A DNA stretch of 45,600 nt from Kingella sp. (in: b-proteobacteria) (lineage in GTDB: Bacteria > Pseudomonadota > Gammaproteobacteria > Burkholderiales > Neisseriaceae): assembly GCF_030527935.1 (NCBI RefSeq), contig NZ_JAUMZV010000020.1:1-45600 (forward strand), in the 5' to 3' direction. The notes beneath the pieces were generated by a model, which did no database searches, was not told where the DNA came from, and saw only the letters and a program-made list of their open reading frames with translations. Both the position numbers and the translations under genes were made by a program. The first letter of the stretch is position 1; every line of letters starts with the position of its first letter. Positions 34,496-42,443 of this stretch are shown piece after piece.

Positions 34496-34553
34496 TAGGT
34501 TTTGCAAAGATTTCAGGCTGCCTATGCTTTTGCTTTTTCAGGCTGCCGCTGCG

Positions 34554-35969
34554 CTACTTATCATGGTACTCATGCACTTCATAATCATAAGCCACCGCCT
34601 TGCCCGCGCGGATTTTCGCCAAATAATCATCGTACACCGCCTTAATCTCGCCGCGCAGCAAAAACAGCGCAATCAAGTTAGGAATCACCATAAAGCCGTT
34701 AAACATATCCGACAGAGCCCACACCAAATCCACCTTGCCCAGCGTGCCCAGCACAATCGCCAGCAGCACCAGCGCGCGATAGCCGTTTAAAAACTTGCCC
34801 TTAAACAAAAATCGCACATTGGATTCACCAAAATAATACCAGCCGATAATCGTGGTAAAGGCAAAAAAGGTCAGGCACACCGCCAGCAGCCCCGCGCCCC
34901 AGCCGCCAAATGCCATGCTAAACGCCTGTTGCGTAACCGCCGCGCCGTTTAAGCCTAGCGTGTTGGCTTCGGTGAGCAAGATGATTAACGCCGTTGCCGT
35001 GCACACCAAAATGGTGTCAATAAACACGCCCACAAACGCCGCCATACCTTGCAGCGCGGGATGCGCCACATCTGCCGTGGCGTGCGCGTGTGGCGTTGAG
35101 CCCATGCCCGCTTCGTTGGAAAACAAGCCCCGCGCCACGCCATAGCGCACCGCTTCTTTCATGCCGATGCCTGCCGCGCCGCCCAGCACCGCTTGCGGGT
35201 TAAAAGCAGCCTGAAAAATATGGCTCATCATGGCGATGGCGTGGTCGGCATATTGGAATAGGATAAAAATCGCGCACAGGATGTAAATCACCGCCATAAA
35301 CGGCACAACAATCTGGGCAAAATTGGCGATGCGGTTGATGCCGCCGATAAAAATCGCCCCCGCTGCCGCCGCCAGCACCAAGCCTACGGCGATTTCAGGC
35401 AGCCCAAACGCCAGATGGATTGCGCCCGCAATGGAGTTCGCCTGCGTGGCGTTGCCGATAAAACCCAGCGCGATAATCAGCGCGATGGAAAAAAAGCCCG
35501 ACAAAAACCGCGCCTTGCCGCGCCCGATTTTTTTGGTCAAACCGTGCGTGATGTAAAACGCGGGGCCGCCAATGTATTTGCCGTGGCTGATGACGCGGTA
35601 TTTTTGCGCCAAAACGGCTTCGGCAAAAATTGTGCCCATGCCCAAAAAGGCGGACACCCACATCCAAAAAATCGCGCCCGGCCCGCCCGACACAATCGCC
35701 GTTGCCACGCCCGCCACGTTGCCTGTGCCGATTTGCGCCGAAATCGCCACCGCCAAGGCTTGAAATTGCGACAGCGATTGCGCGTTTTTTTCCTTTTTGG
35801 CAAACAAGCCGCCGAACACCGATTTAAACGCCGCGCCAAACTTGGTAATTTGCGGCGCACCCAAGTAAACGGTGAAAAACAGCCCAATGCCGATGAGCGC
35901 GTAAATCAGCAAATAGCTCCACAGCGCGGTGTTGATTGCGCCGATGATGTTTGATAATGATGCTTCCAT
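34554..35969 (-). CDS. Sodium:alanine/glycine symporter (AGCS family)
   Basis: This 471-residue membrane protein has about ten or eleven helices and the AGCS hallmarks AISAQIGTGNVAGVATAI near 93-110, GGPGAIFWMWV and RGLFSNEAGMGSTPHAHA. It imports alanine or glycine with sodium. The tail ends in a His-rich YEVHEYHDK. It faces murU convergently, with dRS3 and element copy 3 in between. Confidence 0.93.
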   Translation of the reverse strand: MEASLSNIIGAINTALWSYLLIYALIGIGLFFTVYLGAPQITKFGAAFKSVFGGLFAKKEKNAQSLSQFQALAVAISAQIGTGNVAGVATAIVSGGPGAIFWMWVSAFLGMGTIFAEAVLAQKYRVISHGKYIGGPAFYITHGLTKKIGRGKARFLSGFFSIALIIALGFIGNATQANSIAGAIHLAFGLPEIAVGLVLAAAAGAIFIGGINRIANFAQIVVPFMAVIYILCAIFILFQYADHAIAMMSHIFQAAFNPQAVLGGAAGIGMKEAVRYGVARGLFSNEAGMGSTPHAHATADVAHPALQGMAAFVGVFIDTILVCTATALIILLTEANTLGLNGAAVTQQAFSMAFGGWGAGLLAVCLTFFAFTTIIGWYYFGESNVRFLFKGKFLNGYRALVLLAIVLGTLGKVDLVWALSDMFNGFMVIPNLIALFLLRGEIKAVYDDYLAKIRAGKAVAYDYEVHEYHDK

Positions 35970-36166
35970 GTTAAGAATTGTTTGTTTGGTAAAAAAGGGG
36001 CGGATGATACCCGAAACGGCGGGGGATTTGAAATTGAGTTACAGGGGGATGGGGGTGGGGTGTGTAGGATGGGGGAAGGCAGCCTGAAAAAGTAAAGACG
36101 TTTGGTGTTCTGTCAAACATTTTTTTGTTGAACAGATTAGTTTTCAGGCTGCCTTGGATGTGGGTG

Positions 36167-36196
36167 GTAGGGTGGGCAACAAGTTGCCCACCCTAC
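36167..36196. repeat. Perfect palindrome GTAGGGTGGGCAAC
   Basis: Two 14-bp arms, GTAGGGTGGGCAAC and its complement, are separated by 2 bp. Related GTAGGGTG repeats lie at 37403-37474 and 43694-43773. Confidence 0.75.
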
Positions 36197-36205
36197 GATG
36201 TGCTA

Positions 36206-36230
36206 TTTGGCGGCGAGCCGCCGCGCCATT
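36206..36230. repeat. Small GC-rich palindrome, diverged copy
   Basis: GGCGGCGAGCCGCCGCGCCAT matches the ATGGAnCG family in reverse orientation, with the stem shifted to GGCGGC/GCCGCC. Confidence 0.55.
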
Positions 36231-36402
36231 TGTGGCAGCCTGAAAAACTGTTTGTGCTTTTCAGGCTGCCTTTGCAATGCCCAAAGACAGCCTGAAATGC
36301 TTGCGCCACAGCAACGTAAAGAGTGGGTATGGCGGCGATACGCCATGTTCTGTTTCAGGCTGCGCACATGATTGAAGCAGCCTGAAACCCCATCCACCCA
36401 AC

Positions 36403-36438
36403 AAAAACCGTTTGGCATCACCACCAAACGGTTTTGTT
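36403..36438 (-). terminator. Terminator of the LOG-family gene
   Basis: AAAACCGTTTGG pairs with CCAAACGGTTTT. It lies just after the stop of the gene at 36450 on the minus strand. Confidence 0.8.
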
Positions 36439-36449
36439 TTCAGGCTGCA

Positions 36450-37058
36450 TCACCCCACCCGCGCCAACACCATTGCCACAATCTCATCTTCATCATCCAG
36501 CAGCGTCAGCAAATCCAAATCTTCCGCGCGGATTAAGCCACGCGCAGCCAACTGCGCGTTCAGCCAATCCAGCAAGCCCTGCCAAAAAGCGCGTCCCACC
36601 AAAATAATCGGCTTCGCCGCCACCTTGCGCGTTTGCATTTGCGCCAGCGTGTCAAACAGCTCGTCCAGCGTGCCCAAGCCGCCTGCAAACACGATAAACG
36701 CTTGCGAATAGCGCACAAACGCTGATTTGCGCGAAGCAAAATATTGAAATTGCAGCGATAAATCTTGATACGGATTGGCGCGCTGCTCGTGTGGCAGTGC
36801 GATATTCAGCCCCACCGCCGCGCTTTTGCCTGCGTGCGCGCCCTTGTTTGCCGCTTCCATAATGCTCGGACCGCCGCCCGACAGCACCGCAAACCCCGCA
36901 TCCGACAGCCGCCGCGCCACGCGCTCCGCCAGCGCGTATTCGGGCGCAGTCGTGGGCAGGCGCGCGCTGCCAAAAATGCTGATGGCGGGGCAAACATCGG
37001 GCAAACGCGCATCGGCGATTTGCCATTCTTGGGCGATTGGGGGCAAAGGGCTGGTCAT
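36450..37058 (-). CDS. LOG-family (TIGR00730) protein
   Basis: This protein of about 202 residues has the LOG/lysine-decarboxylase-like fold: SIFGSAR near the start, GGGPSIMEAANKGA, FASRKSAFV and FAGGLGTLDELF. Relatives remove ribose phosphate from cytokinin-type or purine nucleotides. The usual PGGxGT motif has Ala in place of Pro here. The start is uncertain: ATG codons at 37085, 37070 and 37058 all lack a clear ribosome-binding site, and I chose the last. Confidence 0.8.
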   Translation of the reverse strand: MTSPLPPIAQEWQIADARLPDVCPAISIFGSARLPTTAPEYALAERVARRLSDAGFAVLSGGGPSIMEAANKGAHAGKSAAVGLNIALPHEQRANPYQDLSLQFQYFASRKSAFVRYSQAFIVFAGGLGTLDELFDTLAQMQTRKVAAKPIILVGRAFWQGLLDWLNAQLAARGLIRAEDLDLLTLLDDEDEIVAMVLARVG

Positions 37059-37147
37059 AATCTTGTGCATAAAAAAAGGGCGCATTGTAGCGCGTTTTGC
37101 GGTTTCAGGCTGCCTAACTGCTGCGGATTAGGCAGCCTGAAAACGCC

Positions 37148-37348
37148 CTACCGCCCATACATATCCGCAATCCATTTTACCTGCTCATCGGTAACCGCCT
37201 GCTCGCCCAGCTTGGCAGACACGGCAAATTCGCCGCTCAACCCCTGCTGCGCCCGCGCCTGCTGCCAGCCTTGCACGCGCTGCTCGGCGGTTAAATCGTG
37301 CTTCACTTGGTGGATGGTTTGCGCGGCTTTTTGGCTTTGGGATGACAT
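37148..37348 (-). CDS. Small hypothetical protein
   Basis: This 66-residue, soluble, glutamine- and alanine-rich protein begins MSSQSQKAAQTIHQVKHDLT. GGAG lies 6 nt before the ATG, which supports translation. I do not recognise the family. It lies upstream of the LOG gene on the same strand, with a DUS pair between them. Confidence 0.6.
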   Translation of the reverse strand: MSSQSQKAAQTIHQVKHDLTAEQRVQGWQQARAQQGLSGEFAVSAKLGEQAVTDEQVKWIADMYGR

Positions 37349-37402
37349 TTTTTACTCCGTTTATAGTGGAACAAATCAAGAAATATCTAATTCAATCAGT
37401 AT

Positions 37403-37474
37403 GTAGGGTGTGTGAGCTTGCTCACGCACCGTTTAACGATGCTTAACGGTGCGTGGCAAAGCCATACACCCTAC
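37403..37474. repeat. Composite inverted repeat GTAGGGTG
   Basis: The outer arms GTAGGGTGT and ACACCCTAC enclose inner arms built from GTGAGC/GCTCAC and CACCGTT/AACGGTG, making a nested structure of about 72 bp. Confidence 0.65.
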
Positions 37475-37581
37475 CTGTGCCATTTTTATTTTGGATTACT
37501 ATTATTTGAGTTGTACGACATAGGCAGCCTGAAATGGGGCAAAGTGCGTTTTCAGGCTGCCTTTCCATTTTCAGGCTGCCC

Positions 37582-38229
37582 CTACTCTATTGCCAACTTC
37601 TCCGCCAACGCCTGTTTCGCCGCCGCCCATTCTTCGCGCAGCATACTGTATGCCACCGTATCGCGCAGCGTGCCGTCTTTGCGGACTTTATCGCAGCGCA
37701 GCACGCCGTCTTTTTTCGCGCCCAAGCGTTCAATCGCCGCCTGCGAGCGCGTGTTCAGCATATCCGTTTGCCAGCACACCACGCGGCAATCCAGCGTTTC
37801 AAAGGCGTGCGCGAGCAGCAAATATTTGCAAGTGCTGTTGATGCGCGTGCGCCATGCTGATTGGCGATACCAAGTGTAGCCAATATACACGCGGCGGATG
37901 TCGGCATCGGGCTGGTAAAACGCGGTTGTGCCCACGATTTCGCCCGTGGTTTCATCCACCACCGCAAACGCCATGCGCGTGTTTAAGGCAGCCTGAATAT
38001 ACTGCGCCACTTGGTCGGGCGCGGGCGCGCTGGCAAACAGCAGCTTCCACAGCTCGCCATCCTGCACCGCTTGGCGCAGCCCCGCTTCGTGTTGCAAGGC
38101 AAGCGGGTCTAGGCGCACTTGGTTGGCAGCTAGGGTAACGGGTGCAAGAAATTGGCGCAGAAACGCGAGTGATTCAAACGGCGCGGGGTTATCGGAAATG
38201 GTATCGGCTTGTTTAAAATAATTTTGCAT
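37582..38229 (-). CDS. GNAT-family N-acetyltransferase (RimJ/RimL-like)
   Basis: This 215-residue protein fits the RimJ/RimL group of acetyltransferases: an N-terminal extension, then VTLAANQVRLDPLALQH, MAFAVVDETTGEIVGTTAFY, YIGYTWYRQSAWRT and SQAAIERLGAKKDGVLR near the acetyl-CoA site. Substrate is unknown. Of two adjacent ATG codons I chose the second (38229), 5 nt after GGAG. Confidence 0.85.
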   Translation of the reverse strand: MQNYFKQADTISDNPAPFESLAFLRQFLAPVTLAANQVRLDPLALQHEAGLRQAVQDGELWKLLFASAPAPDQVAQYIQAALNTRMAFAVVDETTGEIVGTTAFYQPDADIRRVYIGYTWYRQSAWRTRINSTCKYLLLAHAFETLDCRVVCWQTDMLNTRSQAAIERLGAKKDGVLRCDKVRKDGTLRDTVAYSMLREEWAAAKQALAEKLAIE

Positions 38230-38484
38230 CATCGCTCCTTATGGTTTTCAGGCTGCCTATTGTTAAATCATGTTGCCCGCCGCGCAACCCAATTTAACCT
38301 TTTCAGGCTGCCCAATCCTGCTAACCATACCACTTTCCCTTTGATTTCACATCAAAATTTTTGCCCATTTTGCCCGTAAAAAAACGTAAAACCGCGCCAC
38401 GAAATTAAATTACTCCGTCATAATGCCCCGCAGCGCAACTTCGGTTGTGCTGTTTTTTTTTCAATACATACAGGAGTTTATATT

Positions 38485-38622
38485 ATGAAAAAATCTGCAT
38501 TGCTCGCCGTTTTCGCCGCCATTGCGTTGTCTGCTTGCTCTTCTTTTGGTTCAAAAGACCAAGCCGCTGAAAGCACCCCCGTGGTAAACGCGCCCGCAGC
38601 CGAAACTCCTGCGGCGCAATAA
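38485..38622 (+). CDS. Small lipoprotein
   Basis: This 45-residue peptide starts MKKSALLAVFAAIALSAC, with lipobox LSAC. The mature part is about 28 residues rich in Ala, Pro, Glu and Thr. AGGAG lies 9 nt before the ATG. An AT-rich leader with a TTTGAT-N5-ATCAAA dyad near 38340 precedes it. A terminator follows. It is similar in kind to the one at 23765, but the sequences differ beyond the signal. Role unknown. Confidence 0.7.
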   Translation: MKKSALLAVFAAIALSACSSFGSKDQAAESTPVVNAPAAETPAAQ

Positions 38623-38636
38623 TCCCACCGCCGTAC

Positions 38637-38676
38637 GCAGCCTGAAAACCAATCCACGGTTTTCAGGCTGCTTTTG
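38637..38676 (+). terminator. DUS-derived terminator after the small lipoprotein
   Basis: GCAGCCTGAAAACC and GGTTTTCAGGCTGC pair around 8 nt and end in TTTT. It is the last host-type DUS-like stem before the imported block. Confidence 0.75.
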
Positions 38677-38677
38677 T

Positions 38678-38683
38678 TATAAT
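38678..38683 (+). promoter_or_regulatory. Candidate -10 of valS
   Basis: A perfect TATAAT lies directly after the terminator's T-run and 34 bp before the valS start. No matching -35 is seen. Confidence 0.4.
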
Positions 38684-38716
38684 CTCACCCTTTTCATCAC
38701 AGCCATTCAAAACATC

Positions 38717-41548
38717 ATGCTCAACAAATACTCCCCCGCCGAAATCGAATCCAAACACTATCAAAACTGGGAAAACCAAGGCTACTTCGCCGCCGATTTT
38801 GCCCGCGCCGAAGCCTTTTCTATCCAGCTTCCGCCGCCCAATGTAACTGGCACGCTGCACATGGGCCATGCCTTCAACCAAACCATTATGGACGGCCTGG
38901 CGCGCTATTACCGCATGAAAGGGCGCAACACCTGCTGGATTCCCGGCACCGACCACGCCGGCATCGCCACGCAGATTGTGGTGGAACGCCAGCTCGCCGC
39001 ACAGGGCTTATCCCGTCATGACTTGGGGCGCGAGAAGTTTTTGGAAAAAGTGTGGGAATGGAAAGAAGTCTCCGGCGGCACGATTACGCAGCAGATGCGC
39101 CGCGTGGGCTGTTCCGCCGACTGGTCGCGCGAATATTTCACCATGGACGACACGCGCGCCGAAGCCGTTACCGCCGTGTTTGTGAAGCTCTATCACCAAG
39201 ACTTGATTTACCGCGGCAAACGGCTGGTGAACTGGGACCCCGTTTTGGGCACGGCCGTTTCCGATTTGGAAGTGGAAAACGTGGAAACGGAAGGCTCGAT
39301 GTGGCACATCCGCTATCCGCTGGCGGACAATCCCGCCGAAGCGGTCGTGGTGGCGACCACACGCCCCGAAACATTGTTGGGCGACGTGGCCGTGGCCGTC
39401 CATCCCGAAGACGAACGCTACACGCATTTAATCGGCAAGCAATTAACCCTGCCGCTCACAGGCCGCACCATTCCCGTGATTGCGGACGAATATGTGGAAA
39501 AAGACTTCGGTTCAGGCTGCGTGAAAATCACGCCCGCGCACGATTTTAACGACTACGAAGTCGGCAAACGCCACAACACCGAACTCATCAGCGTATTGGG
39601 TTTGGATGCGAAAATCCTTGCCGAAGCGCAGGCCTGCGATTATCGCGGCACGCCCACGCAGGTGTGCAGGCTGCCTGAAAAATACGCGGGGCTGGACCGC
39701 TTTGAAGCGCGCAAACAAATCGTGGCTGATTTGGACGCGGCCGGCCTGCTGGTGAAAACCGAGCCGCACAAACTGATGACGCCGAAAGGCGACCGCACCG
39801 GTTCCGTGATTGAGCCGATGCTGACCAACCAATGGTTTGTCGCCATGAACGCCGCGCCCCAAGGTGGCGAACCCGAATCCGAATTCAAAGGCATGAGCCT
39901 GGCGCAGAAAGCCAAACACGCCGTGGACAGCGGCGCGGTGCGCTTCATCCCCGAAAACTGGGTCAATACGTATAACCAATGGATGAACAACATCCAAGAC
40001 TGGTGCATCTCGCGCCAACTATGGTGGGGGCACCAAATCCCCGCGTGGTACGACGAAAACGGCAAAATCTACGTCGCCCGCAGCGAAGCCGAAGCGCAGA
40101 AACTTGCAGGCAGCCTGCACTTAACGCGCGACGAAGACGTGTTGGACACCTGGTTCTCCTCCGCGCTCGTACCGTTCTCCACATTGGGCTGGAAAGACGG
40201 CGAACCCGACACCAAAGCCATGAAAGCGTTTATCCCGTCCAGCGTGCTGGTTACCGGCTACGAAATCATCTTCTTCTGGGTCGCCCGCATGATTATGATG
40301 ACCACCCACTTCACCGGCAAAGTACCGTTTAAAGACGTGTATATCCACGGCATCGTGCGCGACCACGAAGGCAAAAAAATGTCCAAATCCGAAGGCAACG
40401 TCATCGACCCCGTCGATTTGATTGACGGCATCGGCCTGGACAAACTGCTGGTAAAACGCACCACCGGCCTGCGCAAACCCGAAACCGCGCCGAAAGTGGA
40501 AGAAGCCACACGCAAACTCTTCCCCGAAGGCATCCCCGGCATGGGCACGGACGCCTTGCGCTTCACCATGGCGAGCTACGCCAGCCTCGGCCGCAGCGTG
40601 AACTTCGACTTCAAACGCGCCGAAGGCTACCGCAACTTCTGCAACAAAATCTGGAACGCCACCAATTTTGTGCTGATGAACACCGAAAACCAAGACTGCG
40701 GCCAAGACGAAACCCAGCCGCTGGCCTACACCTTCGCCGACCAATGGATTATCGGCCGCCTGCAACAAACCGAAGCCGCCGCCGCCGAAGCATTTGAAAC
40801 CTACCGCTTCGACCTGGCCGCACAAACGCTGTACGAATTCGTGTGGAACGACTATTGCGACTGGTATATCGAATTGGCCAAAGTGCAAATCCAAACCGGC
40901 TGCCCCACCACCCAGCGCACCACGCGCCGCACCCTGGTCCGCGTGCTGGAAGCCGCCCTGCGCCTGCTGCACCCGATTATCCCGTTCATCACCGAAGAGT
41001 TGTGGCAGGCCGTCGCCCCGCTGGCCAACGCCAAAACCGCCGACAGCATCATGTTGGCCGCCTATCCCGAAGCCGACCCGGAAAAAATCGTGCAGGCTGC
41101 TTTTGACCAAATGGCGCAACTGCAAGACCTGGTGGGCGCCGTGCGCAACCTGCGCGGCGAAATGGGCATCGCCCCCAACGTGAAAGCGCCGCTGTTTGTG
41201 GAAGGCAGCGTGCCCGAAGCACTGCTGAAATACCTGCCCGCCCTCACGCGCCTGACCGAAGCCAAAACGGTGGACAGGCTACCTGAAAATGAAGACGCGC
41301 CCGTCGCCGTTTGCAACGGCGCGCGCCTGATGCTGAAAGTGGAAATCGACAAAGCCGCCGAAACCGCCCGTTTGAGCAAAGAAGCCGAGAAACTGCAAAA
41401 AGCCTTGGACAAACTTAACGCCAAATTGGGCAAACCCGGCTATGTGGGCAAAGCCCCCGCGCATCTGGTGGAAAAAGACAAGGCTGAACTGGCGGAGTTG
41501 GAAGAGAAGATGGCGAAAGTGCAAAGCGCATTGGCGAAGCTGCAATAA
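38717..41548 (+). CDS. valS: Valyl-tRNA synthetase
   Basis: This 943-residue class I synthetase charges tRNA-Val. HMGH is near 48-51 (in NVTGTLHMGHAFNQT), KMSKS near 554-558, and a C-terminal coiled coil (about 880-943) ends the protein. Length is typical. The gene differs in style from the rest of the window: many GGCC and CCGG tetramers, no AGGCAGCCTGAA, and an exact AAGCAGCCTGCA (complement) at 41091-41102. One-mismatch forms lie at 39665 and 40108, and AGGCTACCTGAA at 41276. I infer import from a related species. Confidence 0.96.
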   Translation: MLNKYSPAEIESKHYQNWENQGYFAADFARAEAFSIQLPPPNVTGTLHMGHAFNQTIMDGLARYYRMKGRNTCWIPGTDHAGIATQIVVERQLAAQGLSRHDLGREKFLEKVWEWKEVSGGTITQQMRRVGCSADWSREYFTMDDTRAEAVTAVFVKLYHQDLIYRGKRLVNWDPVLGTAVSDLEVENVETEGSMWHIRYPLADNPAEAVVVATTRPETLLGDVAVAVHPEDERYTHLIGKQLTLPLTGRTIPVIADEYVEKDFGSGCVKITPAHDFNDYEVGKRHNTELISVLGLDAKILAEAQACDYRGTPTQVCRLPEKYAGLDRFEARKQIVADLDAAGLLVKTEPHKLMTPKGDRTGSVIEPMLTNQWFVAMNAAPQGGEPESEFKGMSLAQKAKHAVDSGAVRFIPENWVNTYNQWMNNIQDWCISRQLWWGHQIPAWYDENGKIYVARSEAEAQKLAGSLHLTRDEDVLDTWFSSALVPFSTLGWKDGEPDTKAMKAFIPSSVLVTGYEIIFFWVARMIMMTTHFTGKVPFKDVYIHGIVRDHEGKKMSKSEGNVIDPVDLIDGIGLDKLLVKRTTGLRKPETAPKVEEATRKLFPEGIPGMGTDALRFTMASYASLGRSVNFDFKRAEGYRNFCNKIWNATNFVLMNTENQDCGQDETQPLAYTFADQWIIGRLQQTEAAAAEAFETYRFDLAAQTLYEFVWNDYCDWYIELAKVQIQTGCPTTQRTTRRTLVRVLEAALRLLHPIIPFITEELWQAVAPLANAKTADSIMLAAYPEADPEKIVQAAFDQMAQLQDLVGAVRNLRGEMGIAPNVKAPLFVEGSVPEALLKYLPALTRLTEAKTVDRLPENEDAPVAVCNGARLMLKVEIDKAAETARLSKEAEKLQKALDKLNAKLGKPGYVGKAPAHLVEKDKAELAELEEKMAKVQSALAKLQ

Positions 41549-41568
41549 AGCCGGTTGAGCGCTGAAAA

Positions 41569-41611
41569 AAGCAGCCTGCACCCTGAAAACGGAAGTGCAG
41601 GCTGCTTTTTG
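41569..41611 (+). terminator. Terminator of valS made of foreign-dialect DUS
   Basis: AAGCAGCCTGCA at 41569-41580 and its complement at 41596-41607 form a stem followed by TTTTT. It is built like the host's DUS terminators but with the other dialect. Confidence 0.8.
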
Positions 41612-41632
41612 CCTATTTGCCTATTTATCTAT

Positions 41633-42346
41633 GGGGCTGACGTAGATTAGCAGTTATGCTAGGCATACGAAAATGCAGATAACCAATTGTAAATTAAGCA
41701 ATAGAGTTCAAAAGAAACTGCTTGAATTTTTTGTACTCCAAGTTACCGCCCGTTCTGCTGCCGATATTTTGGGCATTCAGCCCAACTCCGCTATTCTGTT
41801 CTACCGCAAAATCCGTATGGTCATCAGCCATTATCTGGCCTTTGCTGCCGATGAGGTTTTCGAGGGCTCTGTCGAGTTGGACGAAAGCTATTTCGGCGGA
41901 CACCGCAAGGGCAGACTCGGTCGCGGTGCGGCAGGAAAAGTGGTTGTCTTCGGCATTCTGAAACGCAACGGACGGGTCTATACCGTTGTCGTAGATAATG
42001 CCAAGTCCGATACTCTAATGCCTGTTATCAAACAGAAAATCATGCCGGACAGTATTGTTTATACTGATAGTCTGAGCAGCTATGACAAGCTGGACGTAAG
42101 CGGTTTTATCCATCACCGCATCAACCATTCCAAGGAATTTGCCGACCGCCAGAACCACATCAACGGCATTGAGAATTTTTGGAATCAGGCAAAACGCGTC
42201 TTGCGCAAATACAACGGAATCGATCGCAAATCTTTCCCACTGTTCTTGAAAGAATGTGAATTTCGGTTTAACTTCGGCACACCGTCCCAGCAGCTAAAAA
42301 TCTTGCGGGTTTGGTGTGGAATTTAGGGCTAATCTAGTACAGCCCC
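41633..42346 (+). mobile_element. IS1016-like insertion sequence (IS1595 family)
   Basis: The 714 bp element is bounded by imperfect inverted repeats. The left end begins GGGGCTGACGTAGATTAGC and the right end, complemented, GGGGCTGTACTAGATTAGC (16 of 19 match). It holds one intact transposase gene. The 8 bp flanking each end (TTATCTAT and AAAAAGAA) do not match, so no target duplication is visible. It sits between valS and the DUF711 gene. Confidence 0.88.
41673..42326 (+). CDS. IS1016-like transposase
   Basis: This 217-residue transposase has the ISXO2-like DDE domain: VELDESYFGG near 68-77, then GRGAAGKVVVFGILKRNG, DSIVYTDSLSSYD near 126-138, and HINGIENFWNQAKR near 163-176. It appears full length with no frameshift. 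N-terminal residues about 5-40 form the helix-turn-helix part. No strong ribosome-binding site is seen. Confidence 0.9.
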   Translation: MQITNCKLSNRVQKKLLEFFVLQVTARSAADILGIQPNSAILFYRKIRMVISHYLAFAADEVFEGSVELDESYFGGHRKGRLGRGAAGKVVVFGILKRNGRVYTVVVDNAKSDTLMPVIKQKIMPDSIVYTDSLSSYDKLDVSGFIHHRINHSKEFADRQNHINGIENFWNQAKRVLRKYNGIDRKSFPLFLKECEFRFNFGTPSQQLKILRVWCGI

Positions 42347-42443
42347 AAAAAGAATACAATTGATGCTTGCAGGCTGCCTGGAAATGCCAAAGGCCGTCCG
42401 CGCCCGCCACCCCTGTTTCATCACACACCACAAGGAGACACTT

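Larger units (their letters stand above)
35970..36449. other. Repeat-filled intergenic region
   Basis: This 480 bp stretch has no supported gene. It holds several DUS copies, a 30 bp palindrome at 36167-36196, a GC-rich palindrome at 36206-36230 and a terminator at 36403-36438. Confidence 0.6.
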
